A DNA stretch of 64,000 nucleotides from the NCBI GenBank assembly GCA_031082125.1, contig JAVHLM010000033.1:1-64000 (forward strand), given 5' to 3'. The notes beneath the pieces were generated by a model. It worked only from the letters and a program-made list of their open reading frames with translations. It did no database searches and had not been told where the DNA came from. Made by a program: the position numbers and the translations under genes. The DNA comes from Candidatus Eremiobacterota bacterium (GTDB lineage: Bacteria > Vulcanimicrobiota > CADAWZ01 > Ess09-12). Of this stretch, positions 24,371-32,576 are shown piece by piece (position 1 is the stretch's first letter; the number at the start of each line of letters is the position of its first letter).

Positions 24371-26287
24371 CTACTGGTTTGTGCTCTGCAGGTCATAATC
24401 ACTTATTTCTCCTGCAATAGGCACAATCCCGGAGATGGACCCAAAAGTGTACCCCGTTTTCTGTGCCGTGAGACTGTAGGTCTGAGTGGTCGAGACTTTG
24501 TAGATGAAAGCGGAGCCTCCCTGAGTGGTGGATGTGCCGCTCCAGTCAAGGGTGGGAGGGGTGCCGCTGGTGACATAGGCCATTGCAGTGCCGCCGGGAG
24601 TGCAGATCACCACCGCTCCCTGGAGCATCTGGCTCTGAATGGTCCAGACATTGACCAGAAAATACCCGGAGCTCGCGTCATAGGGGTGGCTTGAGCCCAT
24701 GAGGGTGTTCCAGTCGGTTATTTTACAGATGCTTGTGTACTGGCTTACATTTCCCTGGATGTTGAGATACTTGTTGAGGGGCACATAGCCGCTGCTGCTG
24801 AAGCGCAGGATGTAATCGCCTGCAGTGATATTCGAGAAGCTGAAGTTTCCACTGCTGTCGGTGGTAGTGCTTACCTGGGAGGAACCGCCGTTTACGGTGA
24901 GCGTGACACTGGCCCCTGATATGGCAGTCCCGGTCATCACATCCTTGAGATTTCCGGAAACATTGTTACCGCTGGAGCCCCCTGAAGCGTAAAGCTCATA
25001 CATTGATATCTCCCCGGCAGTTGAGACTGCGCCGCCCACCTGCGTGGTGTAGCCGCTCCCTGTACCGGTGAGGGTGTAGGAGCTTCCCGGCGTCACCTTG
25101 TAGAACATGCCGTTTCCGTTCGACATCGTTGACGTGGCGGTGAAGTTCATGGTCCCCATCTGGTTCGTGGCATTGTTCATATATGCTAATGCTGTATACG
25201 TTGACGGCGACAGGCTGAAGGTGATACCCTGGAGACCGCCGGATCCTGAAGAGGTGCCGACCCAGAAGGCAATATAGCCAGAGCTGGCGTCATAGGGATG
25301 AGAGGTATCACCCATAAGAGTATTCCAGTCACTGAGTTTCACGAGGCTGTTATTTACCGTCTTGTTCGCTGAGAGACTAATATAATAGTTCATGGTGACA
25401 TATTGAGAGGAGGTGACCCGCATTACATAGTTCCCTGCCGGATTGGCGGGGAAACTGAAGTTCCCGTTCGAGTCAGTGCTGGTTCCGCCTGAGCTGGACT
25501 GTCCCGTGAGGGTAATTGAAGCACCTGAGATCGCTGAGGTCGTCATGAGATCCCTGATTGATCCTGAAATGGTGTAGCCCGATGAGCTCCCGCCCACCGT
25601 GTAGCTGTAGCCGCTGCTCGCACCGTTCTGGTTTGAGAACACCACCACCGAGACACTGCCCGATATTCCTGTCGGGATGGCGCACGTGACCTGCGTTCCC
25701 CCGGAGAAGGTGGCAGTGTACTGGCTCATTGATCCGAAGGTCACGTAGCCCGAGGTGCCAAAATTAGTGCCGCTTATGGTGATGGTCCCTCCGGCAGACT
25801 GGCCCGATGGAGAAATACCGCTGATGGCCGGCGTCACTGTCGGCTGGGTGGGGGTAACATTGGATGATGCTGACGAGGACGAGCTTGAGCTTGATGAAGA
25901 GCCGTCAACAACTTTCACCACGTTGATCGTATAGGTGATCCCGTTTACCACGGTGCTGGGTATGATAAACACTATGGCGGTATCGCTCCAGCTCACTATG
26001 TTGGAATCAGGTACTTTCAAGGGAGTGCTGGCGTTATTCGGGAACAGTTCAATGTAGCTCGCGTAGGTTGTCCTGGTCCCCGTGTTGGTGGCACCGAAGC
26101 CCGTGCCGGCAAGTGAGCAGGAGGCGCCCGCTGCCACGCTCTGGCCTGCAAGGGAGCAGGAGGTGATAGTAGGTGTCGTGGTATTGCTACCAGGGTTATA
26201 GGTGGTTCCGCTGCTCGATCCCCCGCACCCCTGCAGTATGAAGGCGCAGGCCACCAGAATAATAAGTATGACTCCCGTTTTTTTCAT
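24371..26287 (-). CDS. Lipoprotein with IPT/TIG and duplicated carboxypeptidase-regulatory domains
   Basis: The 638-residue precursor has lipobox LQGC (Cys21), and AAAGGAG eight bases upstream. Two IPT/TIG-type beta-sandwiches follow (about 40-130 and 155-232, ITISGTNFGTSGYVTFG), separated by a poly-Ser stretch. Then a unit of about 200 residues occurs twice. It contains a CarboxypepD-regulatory-like strand set (ISGSIRDLMTTSAISGASITL; VSGNLKDVMTGTAISGASVTL), the motif DWNTLMG..SHPYDASSGY, and a closing beta-rich part ending AGEIS-Y-L. The protein is beta-rich, Ser/Thr/Gly-rich and surface-exposed. It may bind carbohydrate or protein, but no enzyme active site is visible. Confidence 0.85.
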   Translation of the reverse strand: MKKTGVILIILVACAFILQGCGGSSSGTTYNPGSNTTTPTITSCSLAGQSVAAGASCSLAGTGFGATNTGTRTTYASYIELFPNNASTPLKVPDSNIVSWSDTAIVFIIPSTVVNGITYTINVVKVVDGSSSSSSSSSSASSNVTPTQPTVTPAISGISPSGQSAGGTITISGTNFGTSGYVTFGSMSQYTATFSGGTQVTCAIPTGISGSVSVVVFSNQNGASSGYSYTVGGSSSGYTISGSIRDLMTTSAISGASITLTGQSSSGGTSTDSNGNFSFPANPAGNYVMRVTSSQYVTMNYYISLSANKTVNNSLVKLSDWNTLMGDTSHPYDASSGYIAFWVGTSSGSGGLQGITFSLSPSTYTALAYMNNATNQMGTMNFTATSTMSNGNGMFYKVTPGSSYTLTGTGSGYTTQVGGAVSTAGEISMYELYASGGSSGNNVSGNLKDVMTGTAISGASVTLTVNGGSSQVSTTTDSSGNFSFSNITAGDYILRFSSSGYVPLNKYLNIQGNVSQYTSICKITDWNTLMGSSHPYDASSGYFLVNVWTIQSQMLQGAVVICTPGGTAMAYVTSGTPPTLDWSGTSTTQGGSAFIYKVSTTQTYSLTAQKTGYTFGSISGIVPIAGEISDYDLQSTNQ

Positions 26288-26526
26288 TGAAACATCTCCT
26301 TTGATAAAGTATTAAAACCTTTGAGGAAAACACCCGTGGAAAACCTCTCCGGGCCCCACCCCCTCTCCCATTTCCGCTGGAAGCAGGATATAAAAGATAA
26401 GCTCTTATTCAGGCAGGTGCATTACGAGAAGATTATTGCAGTCAGGGCAAAAAAGAGGCAAGACAAGTTCTATATCTGTTCAGGATCGCAAAATATGTAC
26501 AGGATAGGAATTCTCCATTTCCCCGC

Positions 26527-26553
26527 CTGCTCCTCTCAGGGAGAGAGGAGCAG
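26527..26553. repeat. Perfect 11-bp inverted repeat
   Basis: CTGCTCCTCTC and GAGAGGAGCAG flank a five-base loop (AGGGA). No T-run follows on either strand, so this is not a standard terminator. It could act with the neighbouring terminator or as an operator. Confidence 0.5.
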
Positions 26554-26579
26554 CGTGCCTGTTGAATCTCTATAAAAAC

Positions 26580-26610
26580 GAGAGAGAGCCCATTCTCAAG
26601 GCCCTCTCTC
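26580..26610 (-). terminator. Terminator of the 145-residue exported protein gene
   Basis: GAGAGAG-A-GCC pairs with GGC-C-CTCTCTC around a nine-base loop. On the minus strand GTTTTTATAG follows, giving a normal terminator 79 bases past the stop. Confidence 0.65.
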
Positions 26611-26688
26611 TTTCTTCACTTCTTCAGTGACACTTCGTCACTTTCTCCCGAATCTTCACCAGTCCATCTCACCGGCCTTCCCGGGGGT

Positions 26689-27126
26689 TTACCGTGTGCC
26701 CTGCCAGTAGATGTTCATCGGGGGGCAGATGCTCTGCTGCTGGTTCACATAGGAGGGGCTGAAGATGCTCCTCTGCTGGTTGGCATAGCCAGGGTCCAGG
26801 ATGCTTTTGGGCTGCACATTCGTGTTCGCCATGCCCTGGGCATTGTAGTTCTTGAAATAGTACTGCTGGTACTCGGGATTCCAGTAATAGTAGTAGTTGC
26901 CGTATCCCGGAGTGGATGCGCGGCTGGCCAGCACCACGGTGGCATCGCCGGTTTCAACCTTCTGAGCTGCCGGGAAGCCGTGGCCGGAGGTGCCCTGTCC
27001 ATCTGAGAACCCGTAGCCCGATGCCTTGGAAGGCTCGAAGCCGTAATCTGCATAACATGGCGCGGTAACAAGCAGCAGCAGTGCCATCGCGGCCATCACC
27101 TGGTAGAATCTCTTGTCGTTTTTCAT
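26689..27126 (-). CDS. Small exported Tyr/Asn/Gln-rich protein
   Basis: The 145-residue protein has a clear signal peptide (about 1-26, cleavage after CYA). The mature part is low in charge and rich in Gly, Tyr, Ser and Gln, with short repeats: YGF/GHGF triplets at the start, YGNYYYYWNPEYQQYYF in the middle, and three NQQ(R/Q)SI repeats near the end. Such composition suggests a surface, matrix or fibre-forming protein, but I do not recognise a family. Its promoter carries four 11-bp repeats shared with the 29-residue ORF near 18.3 kb. Confidence 0.7.
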   Translation of the reverse strand: MKNDKRFYQVMAAMALLLLVTAPCYADYGFEPSKASGYGFSDGQGTSGHGFPAAQKVETGDATVVLASRASTPGYGNYYYYWNPEYQQYYFKNYNAQGMANTNVQPKSILDPGYANQQRSIFSPSYVNQQQSICPPMNIYWQGTR

Positions 27127-27178
27127 TTTCTTGTCCCCACCTTCATCGTTATTTTTTGGGGTTATCCCCTCTCATATA

Positions 27179-27230
27179 GTAACACCTGAATGTGAAGCAT
27201 CGGTGAAGGAAATGTGAAGATTCGGTGAAG
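27179..27230 (-). promoter_or_regulatory. Operator with four 11-bp GTGAAG repeats
   Basis: [T/G]GTGAAG occurs at 27191, 27202, 27213 and 27224, exactly 11 bases apart. On the minus strand this reads as CTTCAC repeats. They end in the 19-mer CTTCACATTCAGGTGTTAC (27197 down to 27179), followed by a TATA box, 50-odd bases before the exported protein start. Evenly spaced 11-bp direct repeats are typical of OmpR/PhoB-family regulators, such as Pho boxes. Confidence 0.75.
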
Positions 27231-27262
27231 AGAATTTTCAGAATCGACGGGGAACTAAAAAA

Positions 27263-27285
27263 GACGCCGGCTATGAGCCTGCGCC
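27263..27285 (-). terminator. Terminator of the 199-residue protein gene
   Basis: On the minus strand GGCGCAGGCT and AGCCGGCGTC form a stem (8 of 10 pairs) with a three-base loop, followed by TTTTTTAGTT. It lies 26 bases past the stop. Confidence 0.75.
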
Positions 27286-27311
27286 TTTAAAAGTCCGTGA
27301 AAACTGCTCTC

Positions 27312-27911
27312 TTACTGGGGCTTCTTGTCCACAGCAGCGGCGGCTGCAGCGGGCTGCTCATTCCCGGCGCCCTGGGCGCCTTTGCCCTGGCTTTCCTTCT
27401 CCCAGGCCTGGAGGAGCTGGGTCCCCTTCTCCTTGAACTTGGCCTGCAGATCGGCAGGGAACCTGGTCTCGTTCATAAGGGAGGTGGCTACCTGTATATG
27501 GGGAGGCATGCTGCCTGCCGCCTGCTTCCCGCCGCCCTGAGCGCCCTGGCCCTCACCGGTATTTGCTTCCCTTACCTTGTCGAAGTGCTCTTCCATAATA
27601 GGCTTGGCACCATAATTTTCCTTGGCCTCCTTGATGACCTCGAAAAACTCATCCTGGGCCTTCTTGAGGGAGACCTCGCCGGTTTTTTCCGTCTTGCCGG
27701 CCTCCTTGGCCTCGTCGCTCTTCAAGTCCTGGAACATCTTGGGGTTGTAAAGGCCCATATCCTTGCCTTCATCAGCCGCGAAGCGGTCGCCCGGTTCTGC
27801 CGGAGCCTGGGCCTCAGCGCCCTTCTTCTCCCCTGCTGCTCCCAGCTCTTTTCCATAAACCCCGCTTATATAATTTGTTCCCTGAAGGCCTGTCCTTATC
27901 TCATCTATCAT
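27312..27911 (-). CDS. Charged hydrophilic protein of unknown function
   Basis: The 199-residue protein has no signal peptide or membrane segment. It is rich in Lys, Glu, Ala, Gly and Gln. A helical middle (SLKKAQDEFFEVIKEAKENYG, about 80-100) is followed by a Gly/Gln linker, a second helix (FPADLQAKFKEKGTQLLQAWEKE, about 152-175), and a poly-Ala tail with Lys at the end. AGAGGTGG before the ATG supports the start. The composition suggests an extended or disordered cytoplasmic protein. Function is unknown. Confidence 0.65.
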   Translation of the reverse strand: MIDEIRTGLQGTNYISGVYGKELGAAGEKKGAEAQAPAEPGDRFAADEGKDMGLYNPKMFQDLKSDEAKEAGKTEKTGEVSLKKAQDEFFEVIKEAKENYGAKPIMEEHFDKVREANTGEGQGAQGGGKQAAGSMPPHIQVATSLMNETRFPADLQAKFKEKGTQLLQAWEKESQGKGAQGAGNEQPAAAAAAVDKKPQ

Positions 27912-28108
27912 TTTGCCACCTCTTTCTTCTGGCTTCCGGCATTTTTTGCGTTAAGTCCTTATCAAGACAAAAAGCCCCCCCGTAAACATTCCAAATGCTA
28001 ACAGATTGCAACATATGTGAACATTTAGAATCAATACATGAGTCTTTTATTCACAAATTGAATTTTTATAAAACAAGAGTCGGGCACTGCAAGAGAGAAT
28101 ACCTTCTG

Positions 28109-28999
28109 ATGAAAATCGGCTACCCATGCATCAACAGGAGCCTCCAGTGCCAGGGCGACAGGACCTTCAGGCTCAGGTCCTTCTCTCCGGAGAGGTTCGG
28201 TGAGACGGTGGAGAACAACCTTTCATGCCTTCTCCATATTCTCCAGTTCAACAAAACCCACGGGATTCTCTTTTTCCGCATCACCTCAGAGCTCATCCCT
28301 TTTGCATCTCATCCCGTGTGCACCATTCCCTGGCAGGATTCATACAGGGAGAGGCTGAAGGAAATCGGGGCTTTTATCAAGGCTCACCATATGAGGATTT
28401 CCATGCACCCTGACCAGTTCACCCTGCTGAACTCTCCCGATGAGAAGATATTCATAAGAAGCGTGGCAGAGCTTGCCTATCACTGCGACGTGCTGGACGG
28501 GATGGAGCTCGCAGGTGACGCAAAGATACAGATTCACGTGGGAGGCCTCTATGGAGACAGGAAGGCAAGCTTAAAGCGCTTCATGGAGCGTTACGGAACC
28601 CTCGAGGATCGCATTAAAAAGAGGCTTGTTATTGAGCACGACGACCGCTCCTACCCGCTCTCGGACTGCCTGGAGCTGAGCGGGAAAGCCGGAGTGCCTG
28701 TGCTCTTCGATTCCTTTCACCACAGGCTCCTTTCAGGGGGAGAGAAAGTCAGGGAGGCCCTGGAAGCCTGCAAAGAGACCTGGAAGGCTCCTGACGGCAT
28801 ACCTATGGCAGATTACAGCTCACAGGAGCCGGGGAAAAGGAGGGGCACCCATGCCACCACTCTGGATCCCGGAGATTTCAGGGCATTTCTCAAAGCGTCA
28901 AAGGACTGTGATTTCGACCTGATGCTGGAGATAAAGGACAAGGAGAAGAGTGCCCTGAAAGCCCTCGAAATAATGAAGGAGAGTGCCCATGCCCTTTGA
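28109..28999 (+). CDS. uvsE: UV damage endonuclease UvsE
   Basis: The 296-residue protein starts MKIGYPCINRSL, the usual UvdE beginning. Longer in-frame starts to 27995 would add residues unlike the family. It is a TIM-barrel nuclease with the family's metal-site segments: FFRITSELIPFASH, ISMHPDQFTLLNSP, IQIHVGGLYGDR, LVIEHDD, PVLFDSFHH and LMLEIKDKE. UvsE nicks DNA 5' of UV photoproducts, starting an alternative excision repair. The stop overlaps the transporter start by 11 bases. Confidence 0.95.
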   Translation: MKIGYPCINRSLQCQGDRTFRLRSFSPERFGETVENNLSCLLHILQFNKTHGILFFRITSELIPFASHPVCTIPWQDSYRERLKEIGAFIKAHHMRISMHPDQFTLLNSPDEKIFIRSVAELAYHCDVLDGMELAGDAKIQIHVGGLYGDRKASLKRFMERYGTLEDRIKKRLVIEHDDRSYPLSDCLELSGKAGVPVLFDSFHHRLLSGGEKVREALEACKETWKAPDGIPMADYSSQEPGKRRGTHATTLDPGDFRAFLKASKDCDFDLMLEIKDKEKSALKALEIMKESAHAL

Positions 29000-29741
29000 C
29001 CCCTCAATAGGAATATACGTCCTCATAGGCCTCTGTGCACAGCTTGTAGACGGCACGCTCGGCATGGGCTACGGAGTCCTCACCAACAGCGTCCTTATGA
29101 GCATGGGCCTCTCGCCGGCCGTCTCAAGCGCCAGCGTTCATCTTTCCGAGATATTCACCACGGGCCTTTCTGGCTTCTTTCACACGAGGTTCGGCAACGT
29201 GGAGAAGGGACTTTTCAGGAAACTGGTGGTCCCCGGCGTCATAGGGGGCGCCGTGGGCGCGTACCTTCTCACCTCCATAGACGGGAGATTCATCAGGCCC
29301 TTTATCTCCTGTTATCTCTGCATTATGGGGATAATCATCATCGTCAAGACCCTCAGGGAGAGAGAGCAGCAGAAGACCGAGAAGCACCTGATACCGCTGG
29401 GCCTTGCAGGCGGCTTTTTCGATGCCCTGGGCGGAGGAGGGTGGGGCCCCATAGTCACCTCGACTCTCATCGCGAAGGGAAACGCGCCGCGCTTCACCAT
29501 CGGCTCCGTCAATACGGCGGAGTTCTTCGTGACCCTCGCGCAGTCCCTGGTGTTCATCGTGACCATCGGCTCCGTTCCCTGGAAGATAGTGATCGGCCTC
29601 CTCTGCGGGGGCGCCATCGCGGCACCATGGGGAGCCTGGCTCTGCAGGAAGCTTCCCCATAAGCCCTTCTCCTACGCCGTGGGAATCCTCATCATAGCCC
29701 TGAGCGCAAGAACATTGCTGCTTGCCTTCCTGAACCGCTGA
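28989..29741 (+). CDS. TSUP-family transporter (TauE/SafE type)
   Basis: The 250-residue membrane protein has about seven or eight hydrophobic segments and the two family repeats, each with the typical glycine-rich turn: LVDGTLGMGYGVLTN (near 18) and FFDALGGGGWGPIVTS (near 146). The family exports or imports small organic sulfonates, sulfite or related anions. AAGGAG seven bases upstream selects the ATG at 28989 over a GTG at 28983. Translation is coupled to uvsE, an unusual pairing that may only reflect compact packing. Confidence 0.93.
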   Translation: MPFDPSIGIYVLIGLCAQLVDGTLGMGYGVLTNSVLMSMGLSPAVSSASVHLSEIFTTGLSGFFHTRFGNVEKGLFRKLVVPGVIGGAVGAYLLTSIDGRFIRPFISCYLCIMGIIIIVKTLREREQQKTEKHLIPLGLAGGFFDALGGGGWGPIVTSTLIAKGNAPRFTIGSVNTAEFFVTLAQSLVFIVTIGSVPWKIVIGLLCGGAIAAPWGAWLCRKLPHKPFSYAVGILIIALSARTLLLAFLNR

Positions 29742-29830
29742 CCAGCCTGAAAGAGGGCACCCTTGGAGGAATAAGGAACAGTGCAGAGAGAATCTTTCTC
29801 TTAAGGGAATTTATCACAGGAGGTGCATTC

Positions 29831-30724
29831 ATGGGGGAAGAGTACACGGTCAACAAAACGATTGGCTGGTGGTGCAGGGACCTCAATGACAAGGTCTTCG
29901 GCCAATACTCCCTCAATACGATGAGGGGATACCTGGAGCAGCGGATTATCAACCCCGACACGATGGTACGGCACAACACCGAAGACGAGTGGCGCCCCGC
30001 GGGAGAGGTGGAGGAGCTCCAGGCTCCCCCGGCAGGAAGCGGGATGGGAGGCGAGGCCCTGGTTGCGAGGAATAAAAGGAATGAATGGCAGAAGGCGGCC
30101 GAGGCCGAGACCCACTGCATCAAGCACAGGGACAAGCTGGCCATCACCGTATGCTACCGCTGCCATGCCCCTGTCTGCAGCAAGGATCTTTACAAGCCGA
30201 ACCAGTGGATGTGCAAGCCCTGCCACAATTATCTCTATAACAGAAGAACCCTTGCCGGGATAGTGGATTATATCATCCTGCCCTATCTGCTGATTTTTCT
30301 TACCGTGCTGCCCATGGGCATGCTTGCCGTATTCAGGAACTCGCCCCTTGCGATGAAAAGCTATATGGGCGTCTCATACGCTTCGATGATCCTCATTCTC
30401 ATTTATGTGCTTTTCAAGGATTATCTCTTCAAGGGGAGAAGCATAGGGAAGCTTGCCGCGGCCATCCAGGTCGTTGATGAGAAGACCAAGGAGCCCTGCA
30501 CCCTGGTTCAGTCAATGAAGCGCAACTCAAACTACTGCTTCAGCTGGGTCCCCGTGATTGGCTTCTTTATGGCGTTGTTCTGGCTCGTTGATGTATCGAG
30601 GGCTTACTACGAGGAGAGGGAGCGGCGCTGGACCGATCAGTGGGCTGGGACCATCGTCGTGGATATCCCCGGGAAAGTCGAGGCGGCCCGCGAGAAGGTG
30701 AGGAAGAAGCTGAGCGGAGGCTAA
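29831..30724 (+). CDS. GYF_2-like, zinc-finger and RDD-domain membrane protein
   Basis: The 297-residue protein has three parts. Residues 10-62 (IGWWCRDLNDKVFGQYSLNTMRGYL, INPDTMVRHNTEDEWRPAGE) resemble GYF_2 domains, which bind proline-rich partners. Residues 93-135 are a B-box-like zinc finger (C96, H99, C108, C111, C116, C128, C131, H132). Residues 139-280 are an RDD domain with three hydrophobic segments. AGGAGG seven bases upstream supports the start. It ends convergently with another RDD gene (4-base overlap). It is probably a membrane-bound adaptor; the partner is unknown. Confidence 0.82.
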   Translation: MGEEYTVNKTIGWWCRDLNDKVFGQYSLNTMRGYLEQRIINPDTMVRHNTEDEWRPAGEVEELQAPPAGSGMGGEALVARNKRNEWQKAAEAETHCIKHRDKLAITVCYRCHAPVCSKDLYKPNQWMCKPCHNYLYNRRTLAGIVDYIILPYLLIFLTVLPMGMLAVFRNSPLAMKSYMGVSYASMILILIYVLFKDYLFKGRSIGKLAAAIQVVDEKTKEPCTLVQSMKRNSNYCFSWVPVIGFFMALFWLVDVSRAYYEERERRWTDQWAGTIVVDIPGKVEAAREKVRKKLSGG

Positions 30725-31548
30725 GCGCCGAACCCGGCTTTCTCCGGCTCCGGAGGCGGATCTTCCGTGGCAGAGGTGATGATGTCGTTAAGAAAGCTCT
30801 CGGAGCTCCTGTTGGAAGGAATGGAAATGTCGAGCTTCCCGGCAAGGTAGGCGGCTGTGCGCTCGGCAAGCAGGATCCTGGACTTGTTGTTCATGTAGAC
30901 GGAGCGCTGCATGAACTGCCTTACGAGCTCCAGGTCTTCCTCGCCGAGGCTCCGCGCCTCAGGAACATACTCGTGCTTCTTGAAAGGGGGGCGCTCCTTG
31001 ACAGGAGGCTCTTCAAGGATGACATAGGTGCCGGCCGCCAGGTCTCCGAGGCGCTGGCCTTCGCCTGACAGAAGGATAGAGACTGCTCCCACGCCATAGA
31101 TGCCGGGCAGCATATCAACAATGCGCATGAGGTTGCGCACGAGGGAATCCTGGAAGGATACGGGGAGGCCTCCTGACTTGATGGCGCGGATATAGAGGAG
31201 CTTTTTCCCTGGAGTCTGGCCATTCCGCCTTACTTCAAAATAGATGAAGTAGCCGTTGGTGATAAGAAAGACTATGAAGGTGATGAGGGCAAGCGCGATA
31301 AGGTTGGCCGTCTCCCCGGCAAAGCCCGAGAGGAGAACAATGCCAGCCATGGAAAGAATGTAGGTGAAGAGGCATATGGCAATGAGCTGGAGCATCGTGT
31401 CAAAGGCCCAGGCGAAGAACCTTGTGGCAAGCCCTGCAACGCGGTACGTGACCTCTATGTTCTCCGGGGTCACCACGGTAATAGTGCGCTCTCTCACACT
31501 GTACCTGGCGGGAGAGCCCTGGGGAGGTGCAAAGCCATAACTGTCCAT
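30721..31548 (-). CDS. RDD-family membrane protein
   Basis: The 275-residue protein has the RDD core at about 35-180: VTPENIEVTYRVAGLATRFFAWAFD, four hydrophobic stretches, NGQTPGKKLLYIRA, and LVRNLMRIVDMLPGIYGVG. The hydrophilic C-terminus is Pro/Glu-rich. GGGAGA lies seven bases before the ATG. This RDD/YckC type normally accompanies SpoIIM-family, DUF58 and MoxR genes, and here it lies beside that set. Its start region overlaps the divergent SpoIIM-family gene. Confidence 0.9.
   Translation of the reverse strand: MDSYGFAPPQGSPARYSVRERTITVVTPENIEVTYRVAGLATRFFAWAFDTMLQLIAICLFTYILSMAGIVLLSGFAGETANLIALALITFIVFLITNGYFIYFEVRRNGQTPGKKLLYIRAIKSGGLPVSFQDSLVRNLMRIVDMLPGIYGVGAVSILLSGEGQRLGDLAAGTYVILEEPPVKERPPFKKHEYVPEARSLGEEDLELVRQFMQRSVYMNNKSRILLAERTAAYLAGKLDISIPSNRSSESFLNDIITSATEDPPPEPEKAGFGA
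31523..31529 (+). promoter_or_regulatory. Ribosome binding site pointing to an ATA start
   Basis: GGAGGTG is followed by seven bases and then ATA at 31537, exactly where family members begin. No ATG, GTG or TTG lies in frame between 31441 and 31726. The site is inside the 5' end of the divergent RDD gene. Confidence 0.5.
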
Positions 31549-32550
31549 ACGTTTATCTCCCAGAACAAGGATTCATGGGATACCCTTTCGGGGCTCCTGG
31601 AAAAACTGACCTCTTCCAACGATAAAGGGTACGGCAGGGAGGAGCTTAAAACTTATTCCCGCCTTTACCGGAAAGTTGTCTCCGATTTTTCCTATGCAAG
31701 GACGCACTATAAAGGCCACCAGGTCGTGCGGCAGCTTGAAGTGCTGGTCGGAAGAGCCCACGGGCAGTTCTATTCCTCGGCGGTGCCGAAGAAAGAATCA
31801 ATGCTCCTCTTTTTCACAGAGGTATTTCCCCATACTTTCAGAAAAAACCTTCACGTCGTGGCCTTTTCCATGGCACTCTTTTTCATTACCGCGCTTGTAG
31901 GGTACTTTTTCACCCTCGCCGACTGGGAGTTTGCCGAGATGATCCTGTCGCCGGGGCTTATAGAATGCATCCAGAATCATGAGATGTGGACTGTCTCGCT
32001 GAACTCGATAAAACCCCTGGCTTCGTCACAGATAGCCACCAACAACATCACCGTCACCATCGCAGCCTTTGCACTGGGTGTTTTTTTCGGCGCGGGCACC
32101 CTCTACATCATCGCTTTCAACGGCCTGCTCTTCGGCACGATTCTTGCCGCCACTTATCTTTACGGGCTGAATGACGAGCTGCTCCTCTTCGTGCTCCCTC
32201 ACGGCGTCATCGAGCTTCCCTGCATCTTCATCGCCGCGGCGGGAGGCTTCATCATGGGACGGGCTCTCCTCTTTCCCGGGCGCTACAGCAGAAAGATCGA
32301 ATTCCAGAGCGCCGCGAGAACCGGCGCCGAGCTCGTGCTGGGCACCGCGCCTCTCCTGCTCCTCGCAGGGCTGATAGAAGCCTACATCTCGCCCTCGGAG
32401 CTTCCCGTTGCCGTCCGCCTCACAGTATGCGTGCTGGCGGCCCTCTTCATGTGGATTTATCTCATGAGACCCTTCCGGTCAAAACCCGGCGTTGTGCCCG
32501 AAGCACCGGCTCCCCCCGCCCGGGAGCCCTCCGGCGGGGCGCAGGCCTAG
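31537..32550 (+). CDS. Stage II sporulation protein M (SpoIIM) family membrane protein
   Basis: The open frame continues upstream of the first standard start (GTG 31726). The extra translation, TVHTFISQNKDSWDTLSGLL then YSRLYRKVVSDFSYAR, is the typical N-terminus of this family. I therefore place the start at ATA 31537 (337 residues). If only standard starts are allowed, the protein would begin at 31726 and lose part of the helical head. Five to six membrane segments follow (AFSMALFFITALVGYFF, ITVTIAAFALGVFFGAGTLYIIAF, ELPCIFIAAAGGF and others). The family name comes from sporulation, but this cluster type occurs in non-sporulating bacteria. It works with RDD, DUF58 and MoxR partners in an envelope complex of poorly known role. 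Confidence 0.82.
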   Translation: MTVHTFISQNKDSWDTLSGLLEKLTSSNDKGYGREELKTYSRLYRKVVSDFSYARTHYKGHQVVRQLEVLVGRAHGQFYSSAVPKKESMLLFFTEVFPHTFRKNLHVVAFSMALFFITALVGYFFTLADWEFAEMILSPGLIECIQNHEMWTVSLNSIKPLASSQIATNNITVTIAAFALGVFFGAGTLYIIAFNGLLFGTILAATYLYGLNDELLLFVLPHGVIELPCIFIAAAGGFIMGRALLFPGRYSRKIEFQSAARTGAELVLGTAPLLLLAGLIEAYISPSELPVAVRLTVCVLAALFMWIYLMRPFRSKPGVVPEAPAPPAREPSGGAQA

Positions 32551-32576
32551 ATCTCCCGGCCCCCTGCAGCCTTTCC

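Larger units (their letters stand above)
26288..26688. other. Intergenic region with two hairpins
   Basis: These 401 bases separate two minus-strand genes. They contain a perfect 11-bp hairpin at 26527-26553, a terminator at 26580-26610, and the promoter zone of the downstream lipoprotein gene. I do not support a protein-coding gene here. Confidence 0.5.

Noticed and set aside
26321-26575. 84-codon open frame in the intergenic region
   Set aside because: It runs through a perfect hairpin and has no ribosome binding site or recognisable product.
31537-32550. Reading the SpoIIM-family gene as evidence of sporulation
   Set aside because: The family name is historical; this gene sits in a MoxR/DUF58/RDD cluster and no other sporulation gene is seen.
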